This document shows positions 1-5,700 of a DNA stretch of 5,882 bases, piece by piece. A program made the translations under genes and the position numbers. The stretch covers positions 1 through 5,882 of the forward strand of contig DBIS01000348.1 of assembly GCA_002296975.1 (NCBI GenBank). Reading direction: 5' to 3'. The DNA is from Deltaproteobacteria bacterium UBA796. Its GTDB lineage: Bacteria > Myxococcota_A > UBA796. Numbering within the stretch: the first letter of the stretch is position 1; each line of letters opens with the position of its first letter. A model generated the notes under the pieces. It ran no database searches. It saw only the letters and a program-made list of their open reading frames with translations, and had not been told where the DNA came from.

Positions 1-327
1 ATGGCAAACGGCCTATTTAATTTACTCGGTGATATGGGCATCTGCACGCCGATGGACATGGGAGGCATGGGGGTCGCCGCCGATGTCACCCACGCCGAGG
101 TTGAGACCCATCGTGCCAGCTGTGGTGGGTTTTTCGTGGCTGAGGTGCATGTGGGCGACGCTGTTAAGCCCGGACATTTATTGGGCTATATTCAGGCACC
201 GGTCGGCGGGGAGCGTCTCGATGAGGTCCGTGCTGGGTCTCGCGGAGTTGTCATGACAGTTCGCGCCTACCCCATGATTCATGCCCAAGAGTTGTTGGTG
301 AGGGTGGCCTCGGTCGGGGCCAGTTAA
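1..327 (+). CDS. Succinylglutamate desuccinylase/aspartoacylase (AstE/AspA)-family protein, C-terminal part
   Basis: Only the C-terminal 108 residues are in the window; the frame is open from base 1 and the true start lies upstream (the ATG at base 1 is probably internal). Visible are the helix MANGLFNLLGDMGI and then a biotinyl/lipoyl-like beta-barrel (about residues 36-104): SCGGFFVAEVHVGDAVKPG, LLGYIQAP, LDEVRAGSRGVVMTVRAYP. This order (NLL-G helix, then G-GFF/L-VGD-V-KG-LLG, EVRAP-DG-V, R-YP) is the typical C-terminus of zinc-dependent AstE/AspA-type deacylases, which hydrolyse N-acyl amino acids. The zinc-binding and catalytic residues lie in the missing N-terminal part, so neither activity nor substrate can be judged. 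It ends in TAA, 45 bp before the preferred start of the next gene on the same strand. The family call is fairly secure. A stand-alone 108-aa barrel protein is possible but less likely. Confidence 0.75.
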   Translation: MANGLFNLLGDMGICTPMDMGGMGVAADVTHAEVETHRASCGGFFVAEVHVGDAVKPGHLLGYIQAPVGGERLDEVRAGSRGVVMTVRAYPMIHAQELLVRVASVGAS

Positions 328-341
328 ACCAAGTTCGTTCA

Positions 342-360
342 ACACCCACATATGGGGTGT
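342..360 (+). repeat. Small inverted repeat between the first two genes
   Basis: ACACCC (342-347) and GGGTGT (355-360) are perfect 6-bp arms around a 7-nt loop. The structure ends 2 nt before the GGGAG ribosome-binding site at 363-367 and holds the alternative ATG at 352 in its loop. There is no T-run after it, so it is a poor intrinsic terminator. It may be a leader hairpin or chance. Confidence 0.3.
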
Positions 361-362
361 AC

Positions 363-367
363 GGGAG
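363..367 (+). promoter_or_regulatory. Ribosome-binding site deciding the start at 373
   Basis: GGGAG lies 5 nt before ATG 373. The upstream in-frame ATG at 352 is preceded by a C/A-rich stretch with no Shine-Dalgarno, so 373 is the preferred start. Confidence 0.6.
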
Positions 368-372
368 TTGAG

Positions 373-1263
373 ATGGCGAGCGAGTTTGATTCACTGATGG
401 CAGGTATGGGCATCAAACGCATGGGCAACGAAAAATCCAAGCCCGCGACAAAGGTCGTCCGGCGGCGGGCGGGGCAGGCCAGTGTGATTGTCGGTGATGC
501 GCCATCCTCAAAGCAAAAGACTGAAGGTGCCGAGGCACGGCTTGCCAAACTCGAGGCGGGTTTGGACCTCGTCAAGGGTGAGCGGGCCGAAGCAGAGGCC
601 AAAGTCTCTTCGCTCAAGAGCAAGGTCAAAAAGTTGAAGGCGAGTTTGGCCGAGGCCGAGGCTGCCAACAGCGGCCCTCAAGTGACCGTGGCTGCAGTGT
701 TGGCAGAGTGGGGCTTTGAGAGTGCCGAGGAGCGCAGCGCCTTGTTGATGCTCGATGGCATGCTTGAGCGGATCATCTCCAATCCAGACCTGGGCGCAGA
801 TGAAGCCCTCCGTTCCGAGTTGGTTGAGGGTGTTGTGCGGGTGTGCCGCGACTGCTCGGGCCCTAAAGGAAAGCTCGTGATCACCGTGTCGCCTCCCGCT
901 TGTTCGACTTGTGGTGGCCATGACATCAACCGTGAGGCCCGACGTTTTGTGGACGCGGCGCTGATTAACGGCCGGCTTCGCATCGTTATTGTCGGGCGCG
1001 ACACCCACCATCACCGATGGGTACGTGAGCGGGTCGGAGACAAGCGCCTGGTCCTTACCCATGTGTCCGCTGGTGTTCGACGAGATGTCGCCGCGGTGCA
1101 AGCCGATGTCGATCACGCTGATGCTGTGATTATCTGGGACCCCGAAACCATCGACCCAGCCCATTTGGCCATATACCAAAGTGCCTCCCGAGTGGGAGAG
1201 GTCAGTTCAAGCTCGATGGGTGGGTTTTTGGCTGCCGCTGCCGCCATCATCGCCACTGACTAA
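373..1263 (+). CDS. Coiled-coil, CxxC zinc-ribbon-like protein with DUF2325-like C-terminal domain
   Basis: A 296-aa protein of unknown function; the start was chosen from the GGGAG ribosome-binding site (an ATG 21 bp upstream would add 7 residues). In order: a polar N-terminus with many K/R; a strongly predicted coiled coil, about residues 52-97, rich in A, E, K and L; a helical middle segment; two CxxC pairs (C158/C161 and C177/C180, as CRDC and CSTCGG) that look like a zinc ribbon; then a Rossmann-like C-terminal domain starting RIVIVGRDTHHHRWVRERV, with a later ADAVIIWDPETIDPAHLAIY and an alanine-rich last helix. The C-terminal pattern (VIVG, then D-AVI-W, then H) resembles DUF2325, a small domain of unknown role that may bind ligands or metals. 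The protein is probably cytoplasmic, as no signal or membrane segment is seen. It ends 4 nt before the methyltransferase start, so the two are likely cotranscribed. The DUF2325 assignment is tentative. Confidence 0.7.
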   Translation: MASEFDSLMAGMGIKRMGNEKSKPATKVVRRRAGQASVIVGDAPSSKQKTEGAEARLAKLEAGLDLVKGERAEAEAKVSSLKSKVKKLKASLAEAEAANSGPQVTVAAVLAEWGFESAEERSALLMLDGMLERIISNPDLGADEALRSELVEGVVRVCRDCSGPKGKLVITVSPPACSTCGGHDINREARRFVDAALINGRLRIVIVGRDTHHHRWVRERVGDKRLVLTHVSAGVRRDVAAVQADVDHADAVIIWDPETIDPAHLAIYQSASRVGEVSSSSMGGFLAAAAAIIATD

Positions 1264-1267
1264 GCGC

Positions 1268-1894
1268 ATGAAGCCAAGCCTCAAAAAACGCATATCGGAC
1301 GTCTTGTATCAACTGGGACCAGCACGATATTACCAGCCTGCGTATGCACAGATTGCCGCCGCTATTGGTCTTTCAACCGGTACATTTTTGGATGTTGGTT
1401 GTGGTCCTGGGTGGCTCTCGCTGTATGTGGCTGCCGGAAAACTTGATATCGATGCGGTGGGCATAGACACCTCTACGGCCATGGTTGAGGCTGCCCGTCG
1501 AAATAAGGGCTCGCGGCTGAACATCACAATCCGCGAGATGGACGCCGCTGATATCAAGTTTCCCCACAGCACTTTCGATGTTGCCGCTGCTGTACAGTCC
1601 GCTCATCACTGGGCTGACACGCCAAAAATCTTGGCGGAAGTGTTTCGGGTTCTCAAGCCGGGCGGTCGTTTTTATCTGTATGAGGCCGCCCGGGAGCGAC
1701 AGTTGGTTCCCGAGGGCTGGATTTCCAGAAAAATGGGTCTTCCGAGTGATGCCATGGTTCGCTCAGGCTGGCGCCGTTTTGGCATGAACGACTCCGAATG
1801 GGCCGACCTTGAGGTGACCGTCCGCCGTTTAGACTTCAGTCGTATCGTTTGCGATGAGCACGGATTTTATCGGCGTATGGTGCTCACCAAGTGA
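1268..1894 (+). CDS. Class I SAM-dependent methyltransferase (Methyltransf_11 type)
   Basis: A 208-aa protein with the canonical order of a class I methyltransferase. Motif I is LDVGCGPG at residues 41-48 (SAM-binding glycine loop). The acidic post-I residue is D67 in AVGID. MDAADIKFP (about 91-99) precedes the beta-4 region FDVAAAVQSAHHW (103-115), and VLKPGGRFYLYE (128-139) is the usual strand before the C-terminal part. The substrate cannot be read from the sequence. The HHW motif and LKPGG are common in small-molecule and quinone-type methyltransferases, but that is not specific. The start at ATG 1268 is preferred: it lies 4 nt after the upstream stop, and the SAM fold needs nothing upstream. 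A GTG at 1181 would add 29 residues and overlap the previous gene by 83 bp. No clear Shine-Dalgarno precedes 1268, so coupled translation is likely. The stop TGA overlaps the GTG start of the next gene. Confidence 0.88.
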   Translation: MKPSLKKRISDVLYQLGPARYYQPAYAQIAAAIGLSTGTFLDVGCGPGWLSLYVAAGKLDIDAVGIDTSTAMVEAARRNKGSRLNITIREMDAADIKFPHSTFDVAAAVQSAHHWADTPKILAEVFRVLKPGGRFYLYEAARERQLVPEGWISRKMGLPSDAMVRSGWRRFGMNDSEWADLEVTVRRLDFSRIVCDEHGFYRRMVLTK

Positions 1895-2712
1895 GCTTTT
1901 TCCTGTGGCTCGCGTGCGCAGACCTCACAGTTGGGGAGCGGGTTTTGGGAGAAGAAGTTGTTGCTCAGACCCTTCAGGTGGCAGCAGGTCAGGGCCGGGT
2001 TGTCGGGCTGCACGGCGACACATTGATCTCAACCGACGATGTAGTGATGGGCGACTGGCGCACCGGCGAGCTGAGTCCTCAGGGTTTACAGCATGTCCGC
2101 CGGGTGGGCTTGGGCGAGGCTGGGGCCTGGGCGTGGTTAAAAACTGACACGGTGCTCAGCTTGCCTGACGGCGCTGTGCTCACCGAATTTTCTGGGCGCC
2201 CCAGTGCGGTAGATCGGTGTCCAAACGGGGAAATGCTCGCGGTTTATGGGGCAGGTGAGTCGGTTTCGTGCGCTGAGGCAGGTGTTTTGGTGACGGTGTG
2301 TGAGGGACCGGTATGTGATGTGCGCCTTGGTGAAGAAATATTGGACACCGTGAGCCCAGGTGGTGCCTTGTCTTGGCTTTCTGGTGTCCCATGTTGGGGC
2401 GACCCAATGCTTGAAGATGAGCGCGCATCGGGTGCGGTTCGGTGTGGGGACGGCACGGACATCGTGGGCATGGAGGGCGACCATTTGGGTCTCAGTCTCG
2501 CAGGTGATCGGGCGGCCGGAAGGTTCAACCGCCACATCGTTCCGCCTCGGCTCCGGATTGTGTCTTTGAGTGGCGCAGACACATGGCTCATCGACACCGC
2601 AGCAGAAAATAGCCGTGTCGCTTTGGCGGTTTCCGGCGCATATGTGGCGATTGGTGTGGCCGACTTTCGCCGGGACGATTCCGGTGGGCGTATTTATGTG
2701 GTGGGGCCATGA
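1891..2712 (+). CDS. Putative lipoprotein with FG-GAP-like repeats
   Basis: A 273-aa protein starting at GTG in a 4-bp GTGA overlap with the methyltransferase; an in-frame TGA at 1855-1857 and no other start between make GTG 1891 the only usable one. The N-terminus MSFFLWLAC looks like a very short lipoprotein signal (lipobox LWLAC, lipidated C9) but lacks the usual positive n-region. Repeats of beta-strand character follow. Two stretches resemble FG-GAP/integrin-alpha repeats: GDHLGLSLAGDRAAGRFN (about 196-213, followed by PPRLRIVSL) and SGAYVAIGVADFRRDDSGGRIYVV (about 248-271). Six further cysteines (110, 127, 137, 142, 168, 185) fit disulfides in an exported protein. FG-GAP repeats form beta-propellers on cell-surface proteins. 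The calcium-loop acidic residues are poorly kept, so these repeats look degenerate. The protein is probably anchored in the envelope; its role is unknown. Confidence 0.72.
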   Translation: MSFFLWLACADLTVGERVLGEEVVAQTLQVAAGQGRVVGLHGDTLISTDDVVMGDWRTGELSPQGLQHVRRVGLGEAGAWAWLKTDTVLSLPDGAVLTEFSGRPSAVDRCPNGEMLAVYGAGESVSCAEAGVLVTVCEGPVCDVRLGEEILDTVSPGGALSWLSGVPCWGDPMLEDERASGAVRCGDGTDIVGMEGDHLGLSLAGDRAAGRFNRHIVPPRLRIVSLSGADTWLIDTAAENSRVALAVSGAYVAIGVADFRRDDSGGRIYVVGP

Positions 2713-3395
2713 CCGAGGTTTGCCGTTGGAGCATTCGCCAGGCCATGATCGCCTTTGCCCTGCTGGTGATGGTGTCGGGCCTTCTCAGCCTCGGTGTTTT
2801 CGGTTTGGTTGACGACCCATCGCAGGCGCTCAACCCAAAAAATCCTGTGGTGCTGATGGCCATGATTGTCGCGACCATGTTCGGTATGGGTGCATCGTTA
2901 GTCTATGGCTTCAAGGTTGCAGGGCGATCTGCTTTTCGCCTGGGGCCGGTGGACTTGGAGTATTTGGTGTTCGCTGCGGCCTTGACCCTTCCAGTGTTGG
3001 GTTTCGGCCATGCCTGGACATGGGCAATCGAGGCCATGGGGGTTCAGGTACAGCCTCAAACATTCGTGCGCGGTATGTTTGAGACCCCCAGCACCCAGGC
3101 CGTGGTGGTGGCCGTCGTTTACGGGGTTTTTGGTGCAGCCATACTCGAAGAGTTGCTGTTTCGGGGTTTTATACAGCCGCCCTTTGTCAGCCATTTCGGG
3201 CCGGTGGCAGGGGTGTTGTTAGCGGCTTTTGTTTTTGGTCTCGTCCATGCATCAGACCCCTTTGCGGTGATCCCAACGATGGTGATTGGCGCTGTTGCCG
3301 GGTGGTTACGCCACAAGACCGGAGGCCTGGGGGCGAGCATGCTTTTTCATGGGCTGAACAACGCCTTCGCCTTGATATTGACCGCCTTGGCTTGA
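2709..3395 (+). CDS. CPBP family intramembrane metalloprotease (Abi/CAAX-protease-like)
   Basis: A 228-aa integral membrane protein. Hydrophobic segments lie at about residues 12-34, 47-68, 86-104, 131-146, 165-180, 187-200 and 208-227. The family motifs are all present: motif 1 EELLFRG (E147, E148, R152), motif 2 FGLVH (F176, H180) and motif 3 HGLNN (H214, N218). These glutamates, histidines and the asparagine form the active site in Rce1-like glutamate proteases, and the domain is called Abi or CPBP. Bacterial members are implicated in peptide processing, bacteriocin self-immunity and related jobs; the substrate here is unknown. The start ATG overlaps the stop of the FG-GAP gene by 4 bp (ATGA), so it is coupled to the lipoprotein gene. 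It is the last plus-strand gene before a convergent minus-strand gene. Confidence 0.92.
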   Translation: MTEVCRWSIRQAMIAFALLVMVSGLLSLGVFGLVDDPSQALNPKNPVVLMAMIVATMFGMGASLVYGFKVAGRSAFRLGPVDLEYLVFAAALTLPVLGFGHAWTWAIEAMGVQVQPQTFVRGMFETPSTQAVVVAVVYGVFGAAILEELLFRGFIQPPFVSHFGPVAGVLLAAFVFGLVHASDPFAVIPTMVIGAVAGWLRHKTGGLGASMLFHGLNNAFALILTALA

Positions 3396-3430
3396 AGGGA
3401 GCGCCTGCTTACCGTTGGCGGCTGGTCCTT
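3395..3430. terminator. Possible weak hairpin between convergent genes
   Basis: The 33-bp gap between the two convergent stop codons contains AGCGCC (3400-3405) pairing with GGCGGCT (3417-3423, one bulged G) around an 11-nt loop, flanked by AAGG (3395-3398) and CCTT (3427-3430). There is no T-run on either strand, so it is at best an imperfect bidirectional terminator. Confidence 0.25.
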
Positions 3431-4340
3431 AGGGCGATGACGACTGCAGCATGGCCACCGCCCCGGAGGAGGCGACCACTGTCGTGCTCCCATCGATGCG
3501 CACAAAGCTCACCATGGGGCCGGGTAGAGTCGCCACGACATCCCCAAGCTTCAAATCAATAAAAACGGTACGCTTGGCGGGTGGCCGATTTAGCCAAAGC
3601 AGGGCTGGGTCGGCTGTTGGGTCCACCCCTGCTGGTGGAATGCGGCGGGCGGGCTCATAGTCCAAAAGCTGAAAATCGGGGGCTTCGCCATCGAGTTCTG
3701 CCACCAAATAACGGCCATCGGGGCTCACAAATAAGCCCACAGCGGGGCCGTCGAGTTGGATTCGCCAGGTGGTCTTCAGGCTGTGGGCGTCAAAGGCGAT
3801 CAGGTCCGGGTTGGGCCAGACGATATGGTAGGCCTCACCACCGGTTGGGTGGAGGGCGAGGGTGTTCGGGTACCCAGGTTGGCCGGGATCCAGGCTTGTT
3901 CGGGCGGTGATGACCGAGCCACCGAGCCGAACCACGCGGCTGGTCCCTGGCATTGCACCGCGTTGTGCCCGCAAAAAACCGCCGCCTGGTGCTGGGACTG
4001 CAGCTTGAAATGGGCTGCGCCATCGATTGGCGATGGATGCGTTCCAGGCTTCGTTAAGGTTGAGGTTCTCAGTCTCTACCGGCCAGATTTCTGGGGGTGC
4101 TGATGGGGGCTCTGCGGTGGCTTCGATTGTTTCATCGGCCAACACAAAGCGCACGAGGCCGTCGACGGTACTCAAGGTGCAGACACCTGCATCACAACTC
4201 ATGGCGCTGACGTGGTTTAGAGGATGAAAGGGTGCGACTGGCGTTGCTTCTTGGGCCGAGGCGCTGGCGTGTTCGGGGGTGGATTTTTTTGGGCCACAAG
4301 CCAAAATCAATAAGGTCAGGTGGGGGTACAAACGCGCCAT
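3429..4340 (-). CDS. Putative lipoprotein with beta-propeller (WD40/YVTN-like) segment
   Basis: A 303-aa minus-strand protein. The N-terminus MARLYPHLTLLILAC is a short lipoprotein signal peptide with R3 and lipobox ILAC (lipidated C15), followed by a polar, low-complexity linker rich in S, A, P, E and T (about 17-40). The rest reads as beta-propeller blades. The clearest section is about 157-215, with LALHPTGGEAYHIVW, DLIAFDAHSLKTTWRIQLDG and FVSPDGRYLVAEL; the SPDGRYL turn is typical of WD40/YVTN-type repeats. C49 and C54 may form a disulfide. No catalytic motif is seen, so this is probably a periplasmic or outer-membrane-anchored scaffold or binding protein. It is convergent with the CPBP gene (33 bp apart) and divergent from the Hfq-like gene (104 bp apart). 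Upstream of its ATG a GGGAA on the minus strand lies about 11 nt away, a rather long spacing. Its function is unknown. Confidence 0.75.
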   Translation of the reverse strand: MARLYPHLTLLILACGPKKSTPEHASASAQEATPVAPFHPLNHVSAMSCDAGVCTLSTVDGLVRFVLADETIEATAEPPSAPPEIWPVETENLNLNEAWNASIANRWRSPFQAAVPAPGGGFLRAQRGAMPGTSRVVRLGGSVITARTSLDPGQPGYPNTLALHPTGGEAYHIVWPNPDLIAFDAHSLKTTWRIQLDGPAVGLFVSPDGRYLVAELDGEAPDFQLLDYEPARRIPPAGVDPTADPALLWLNRPPAKRTVFIDLKLGDVVATLPGPMVSFVRIDGSTTVVASSGAVAMLQSSSP

Positions 4341-4394
4341 AAGTGTATTTTTCCCAGCTTTACTTCAGGTTGGCTCGGGCTTGGCCGAGTAGGG

Positions 4395-4434
4395 GCTTGT
4401 GGCCGTGCGTAATCTGTTTTGGTACGCCACAAGC
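4395..4434 (+). promoter_or_regulatory. Long hairpin in the leader of the Hfq-like gene
   Basis: GCTTGTGGC (4395-4403) and GCCACAAGC (4426-4434) are perfect 9-bp complementary arms. With C4404 bulged, four more pairs (4405-4408 with 4422-4425, one of them G-U) extend the stem, leaving a loop of about 13 nt (4409-4421) that is U-rich in RNA. The 3' arm ends one base before the AGAGG ribosome-binding site at 4435-4439. The absence of a T-run argues against an intrinsic terminator for upstream transcripts. It could be an mRNA leader structure controlling translation, or a palindromic operator for either divergent gene. Confidence 0.5.
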
Positions 4435-4439
4435 AGAGG
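4435..4439 (+). promoter_or_regulatory. Ribosome-binding site supporting the GTG start at 4445
   Basis: AGAGG lies 5 nt before GTG 4445. The next in-frame ATG at 4496 has no recognisable Shine-Dalgarno, so GTG 4445 is preferred. Confidence 0.5.
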
Positions 4440-4444
4440 TTTAG

Positions 4445-5107
4445 GTGGAAGAGTCCTTCGAAGTTCTGGTCGACCCTCTGCGGGTATTCCGATTGATGTC
4501 TCGGCATCAGATAAACAGGTCCACCGCGACCCAAGTGGTGGCCGGGCAGCTGTGCTTGGACAAGGTCACCCACAAAAATAGAAGGCAAGCCCACCTGGAC
4601 AAATATCGGGACCGGTGCATATTCTCAACGGCCCAATCAGATGGCCGGCCAAGGGTTTTTGCCATGCACGGGCAACGGATCGTGATCGCTCGGGTAAAGG
4701 CCGTGCGTGATTATGATGTCGACTATCTGCCACTGGGAGCCAACCTAAAACCCTGTGGTGAGTTGCAAACCGAACACAAGCTCAGCTTCAAATTCGGCGC
4801 GTATTTTGATCATGCGGTCAAGATGCAAGCGGCCATCGGCTTTTGCCCTCAGGGCGCTGATACAGCCGAGATGATCGTCAAACCACAGCACCGATATTTC
4901 ATCTCAGATAAAAAGTTATTCGGCTGGGTGGACGCCGCGAGCACCATCTGCATCAAGACTCTTGAAGGAGAGATGGTCAAAGGTCACCTGGAAAGGATAG
5001 GGCGTTGGGAGATCGGGATCGACGTGTGTGGCGTCGAGCTCGTTGTATTCCGGCACGCGCTCGCCAATATCCAGGGTTTTCGATGGGCTTCCTCAAGGGA
5101 CGACTGA
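4445..5107 (+). CDS. Hfq/Sm-like domain protein, probably with two tandem Sm-like domains
   Basis: A 220-aa protein. Its C-terminal part (about 155-211) follows the Hfq layout: a helix-like entry ISDKKLFGWV, a strand TICIKTLEG, then MVKGHLERIGRWEIGIDV, then VELVVFRHALANI. This parallels Hfq's V-I-L-NG-L-G-I-FD-F, then VYKHAIS; FRHA (202-205) takes the place of Hfq's YKHA in the Sm2 motif. The N-terminal half (about 51-121) shows a similar pattern: LDKYRDR, RVFAMHG, IVIARVKAVRDYDVDYL, LSFKFGAYF. It may be a diverged second Sm fold. Classical Hfq is a small hexameric RNA chaperone with one such domain; a tandem form could assemble as a trimer. Residues 1-50 match nothing I recognise. The start is GTG 4445 by its ribosome-binding site; ATG 4496 would shorten it by 17 residues. 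The 3' end overlaps the RdgC-like gene by 25 bp. RNA binding is inferred, and canonical hfq function should not be assumed. Confidence 0.68.
   Translation: MEESFEVLVDPLRVFRLMSRHQINRSTATQVVAGQLCLDKVTHKNRRQAHLDKYRDRCIFSTAQSDGRPRVFAMHGQRIVIARVKAVRDYDVDYLPLGANLKPCGELQTEHKLSFKFGAYFDHAVKMQAAIGFCPQGADTAEMIVKPQHRYFISDKKLFGWVDAASTICIKTLEGEMVKGHLERIGRWEIGIDVCGVELVVFRHALANIQGFRWASSRDD
5073..5076 (+). promoter_or_regulatory. Ribosome-binding site deciding the RdgC-like start at 5083
   Basis: AGGG lies 6 nt before ATG 5083, inside the end of the Hfq-like gene. It supports 5083 over the in-frame start at 5005, which would add 26 arginine-rich residues encoded wholly within the upstream gene. Confidence 0.6.
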
Positions 5108-5700
5108 CTTTCCGCCGCTATCGGGTCTTAGATCCGCTTCCTGATGACTTTCGGGATCGCTTTGAACTGGCTTTCACCGAGCATGCTTTTCGGGAGAAGA
5201 GCAGCATCTCCAAGGGTGAAGAGACCATGGGTTGGGTGCGCGCTGACAACCTGTTGGAGACGGATTTCTCCAATAGGGACAAGTGGCTGTACACCCACTA
5301 TGTAATGGCCGGCATGCGCATCGATAAAAAGACCTTGCCCATGCCTTTGGTGCGGGCGATGGTCGAAAAGCGCATCGAAGAGTGGTGTGAAGAGAACGGA
5401 AGAGAAAAAGCACCCGCGAGCGTTCGCTCCGATATTCGCATGCATCTCGAAGACGATATGTTGTCCCGCACATTGCCCACGGTCAAAGTGGTTCAATTTT
5501 GCTGGCACCTCGCCGAGGGTTGGATTTTGTTTGAAAACACCTCTGCGAAGGTCAACGATTCCTTCCGCACCCTGGTCCGCAACTCGTTTGGCATAGGGCT
5601 CGAGCCCTTTAGTCCCTTGGACTTCTTGGTGGATACACCCCATTTGATCGATCCGATGGCTGCCGCAGGGATGACCATCATGAGTGGAGGTGGAGGATGA
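5083..5700 (+). CDS. Short RdgC-family protein (N-terminal part of a split RdgC)
   Basis: A 205-aa protein starting MGFLKGRLTFRRYRV. It follows the classical RdgC order: an N-terminal strand, a helix (about 20-35), AF then SS and MGWV (35-52; E. coli RdgC has AF then a GWVPP segment), a strand WLYTHYVMAGMRIDKKTLP (68-86), a long helix with VEKRIEEWCEENGR (94-107), R-DI-HLEDDMLSRTLP (115-132), a strand FCWHLAEGWILFENTSAKV (139-157), and FRTLVRNSFGIGLEPFSP (161-178). Classical RdgC of gammaproteobacteria is about 300 aa, a ring-shaped dimer that binds double-stranded DNA and restrains RecA. Here the protein stops about where its last third would begin, and the next gene appears to supply that part. 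The glycine tail SGGGG is encoded by the bases forming the next gene's ribosome-binding site. It overlaps the Hfq-like gene by 25 bp and the downstream gene by 4 bp, so all three are probably cotranslated. The family call is strong; the exact role in this organism is inferred. Confidence 0.82.
   Translation: MGFLKGRLTFRRYRVLDPLPDDFRDRFELAFTEHAFREKSSISKGEETMGWVRADNLLETDFSNRDKWLYTHYVMAGMRIDKKTLPMPLVRAMVEKRIEEWCEENGREKAPASVRSDIRMHLEDDMLSRTLPTVKVVQFCWHLAEGWILFENTSAKVNDSFRTLVRNSFGIGLEPFSPLDFLVDTPHLIDPMAAAGMTIMSGGGG
5686..5696 (+). promoter_or_regulatory. Double GGAGG ribosome-binding site
   Basis: Two GGAGG cores (5686-5690 and 5692-5696) precede ATG 5697. The first has the ideal 6-nt spacing; the second abuts the start codon. 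Both lie in codons for the glycine tail of the RdgC-like protein, so strong coupled translation is expected. Confidence 0.7.

Larger units (their letters stand above)
4341..4444. promoter_or_regulatory. Divergent intergenic region (promoters expected here)
   Basis: These 104 bp separate the starts of the minus-strand lipoprotein gene and the plus-strand Hfq-like gene, so both promoters should lie here or within the neighbouring coding ends. I cannot point to a convincing -35/-10 pair for either. Besides the large inverted repeat listed separately, there is a small stem CTCGG (4374-4378) / CCGAG (4385-4389) with a 6-nt loop. Confidence 0.5.

Noticed and set aside
508..1179. Minus-strand open frame of 223 codons
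   Set aside because: It lies wholly opposite the coiled-coil/DUF2325-like gene, whose translation has coherent domains; the antisense product shows no recognisable motif.
1181..1267. GTG start extending the methyltransferase by 29 residues
   Set aside because: It overlaps the previous gene by 83 bp, and the added residues are not part of the SAM fold; ATG 1268 sits 4 nt after the upstream stop.
2137..2535. Minus-strand open frame of 132 codons
   Set aside because: It is antisense to the FG-GAP-like gene, with low-complexity composition rich in R, T, P and H that is typical of a shadow frame in GC-rich DNA.
4395..4434. Intrinsic terminator
   Set aside because: The stem is strong but no T-run follows on either strand, and it sits directly before a ribosome-binding site, so a terminator is unlikely.
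4316..4594. Minus-strand open frame of 92 codons across the divergent intergenic region
   Set aside because: It would overlap the lipoprotein start and the Hfq-like gene start, has no recognisable domain, and its C-terminal part is proline- and threonine-rich noise.
5005..5082. Upstream start for the RdgC-like gene
   Set aside because: The added residues are arginine-rich out-of-frame translation of the Hfq-like gene; ATG 5083 has its own AGGG site and gives the usual RdgC-like N-terminus.
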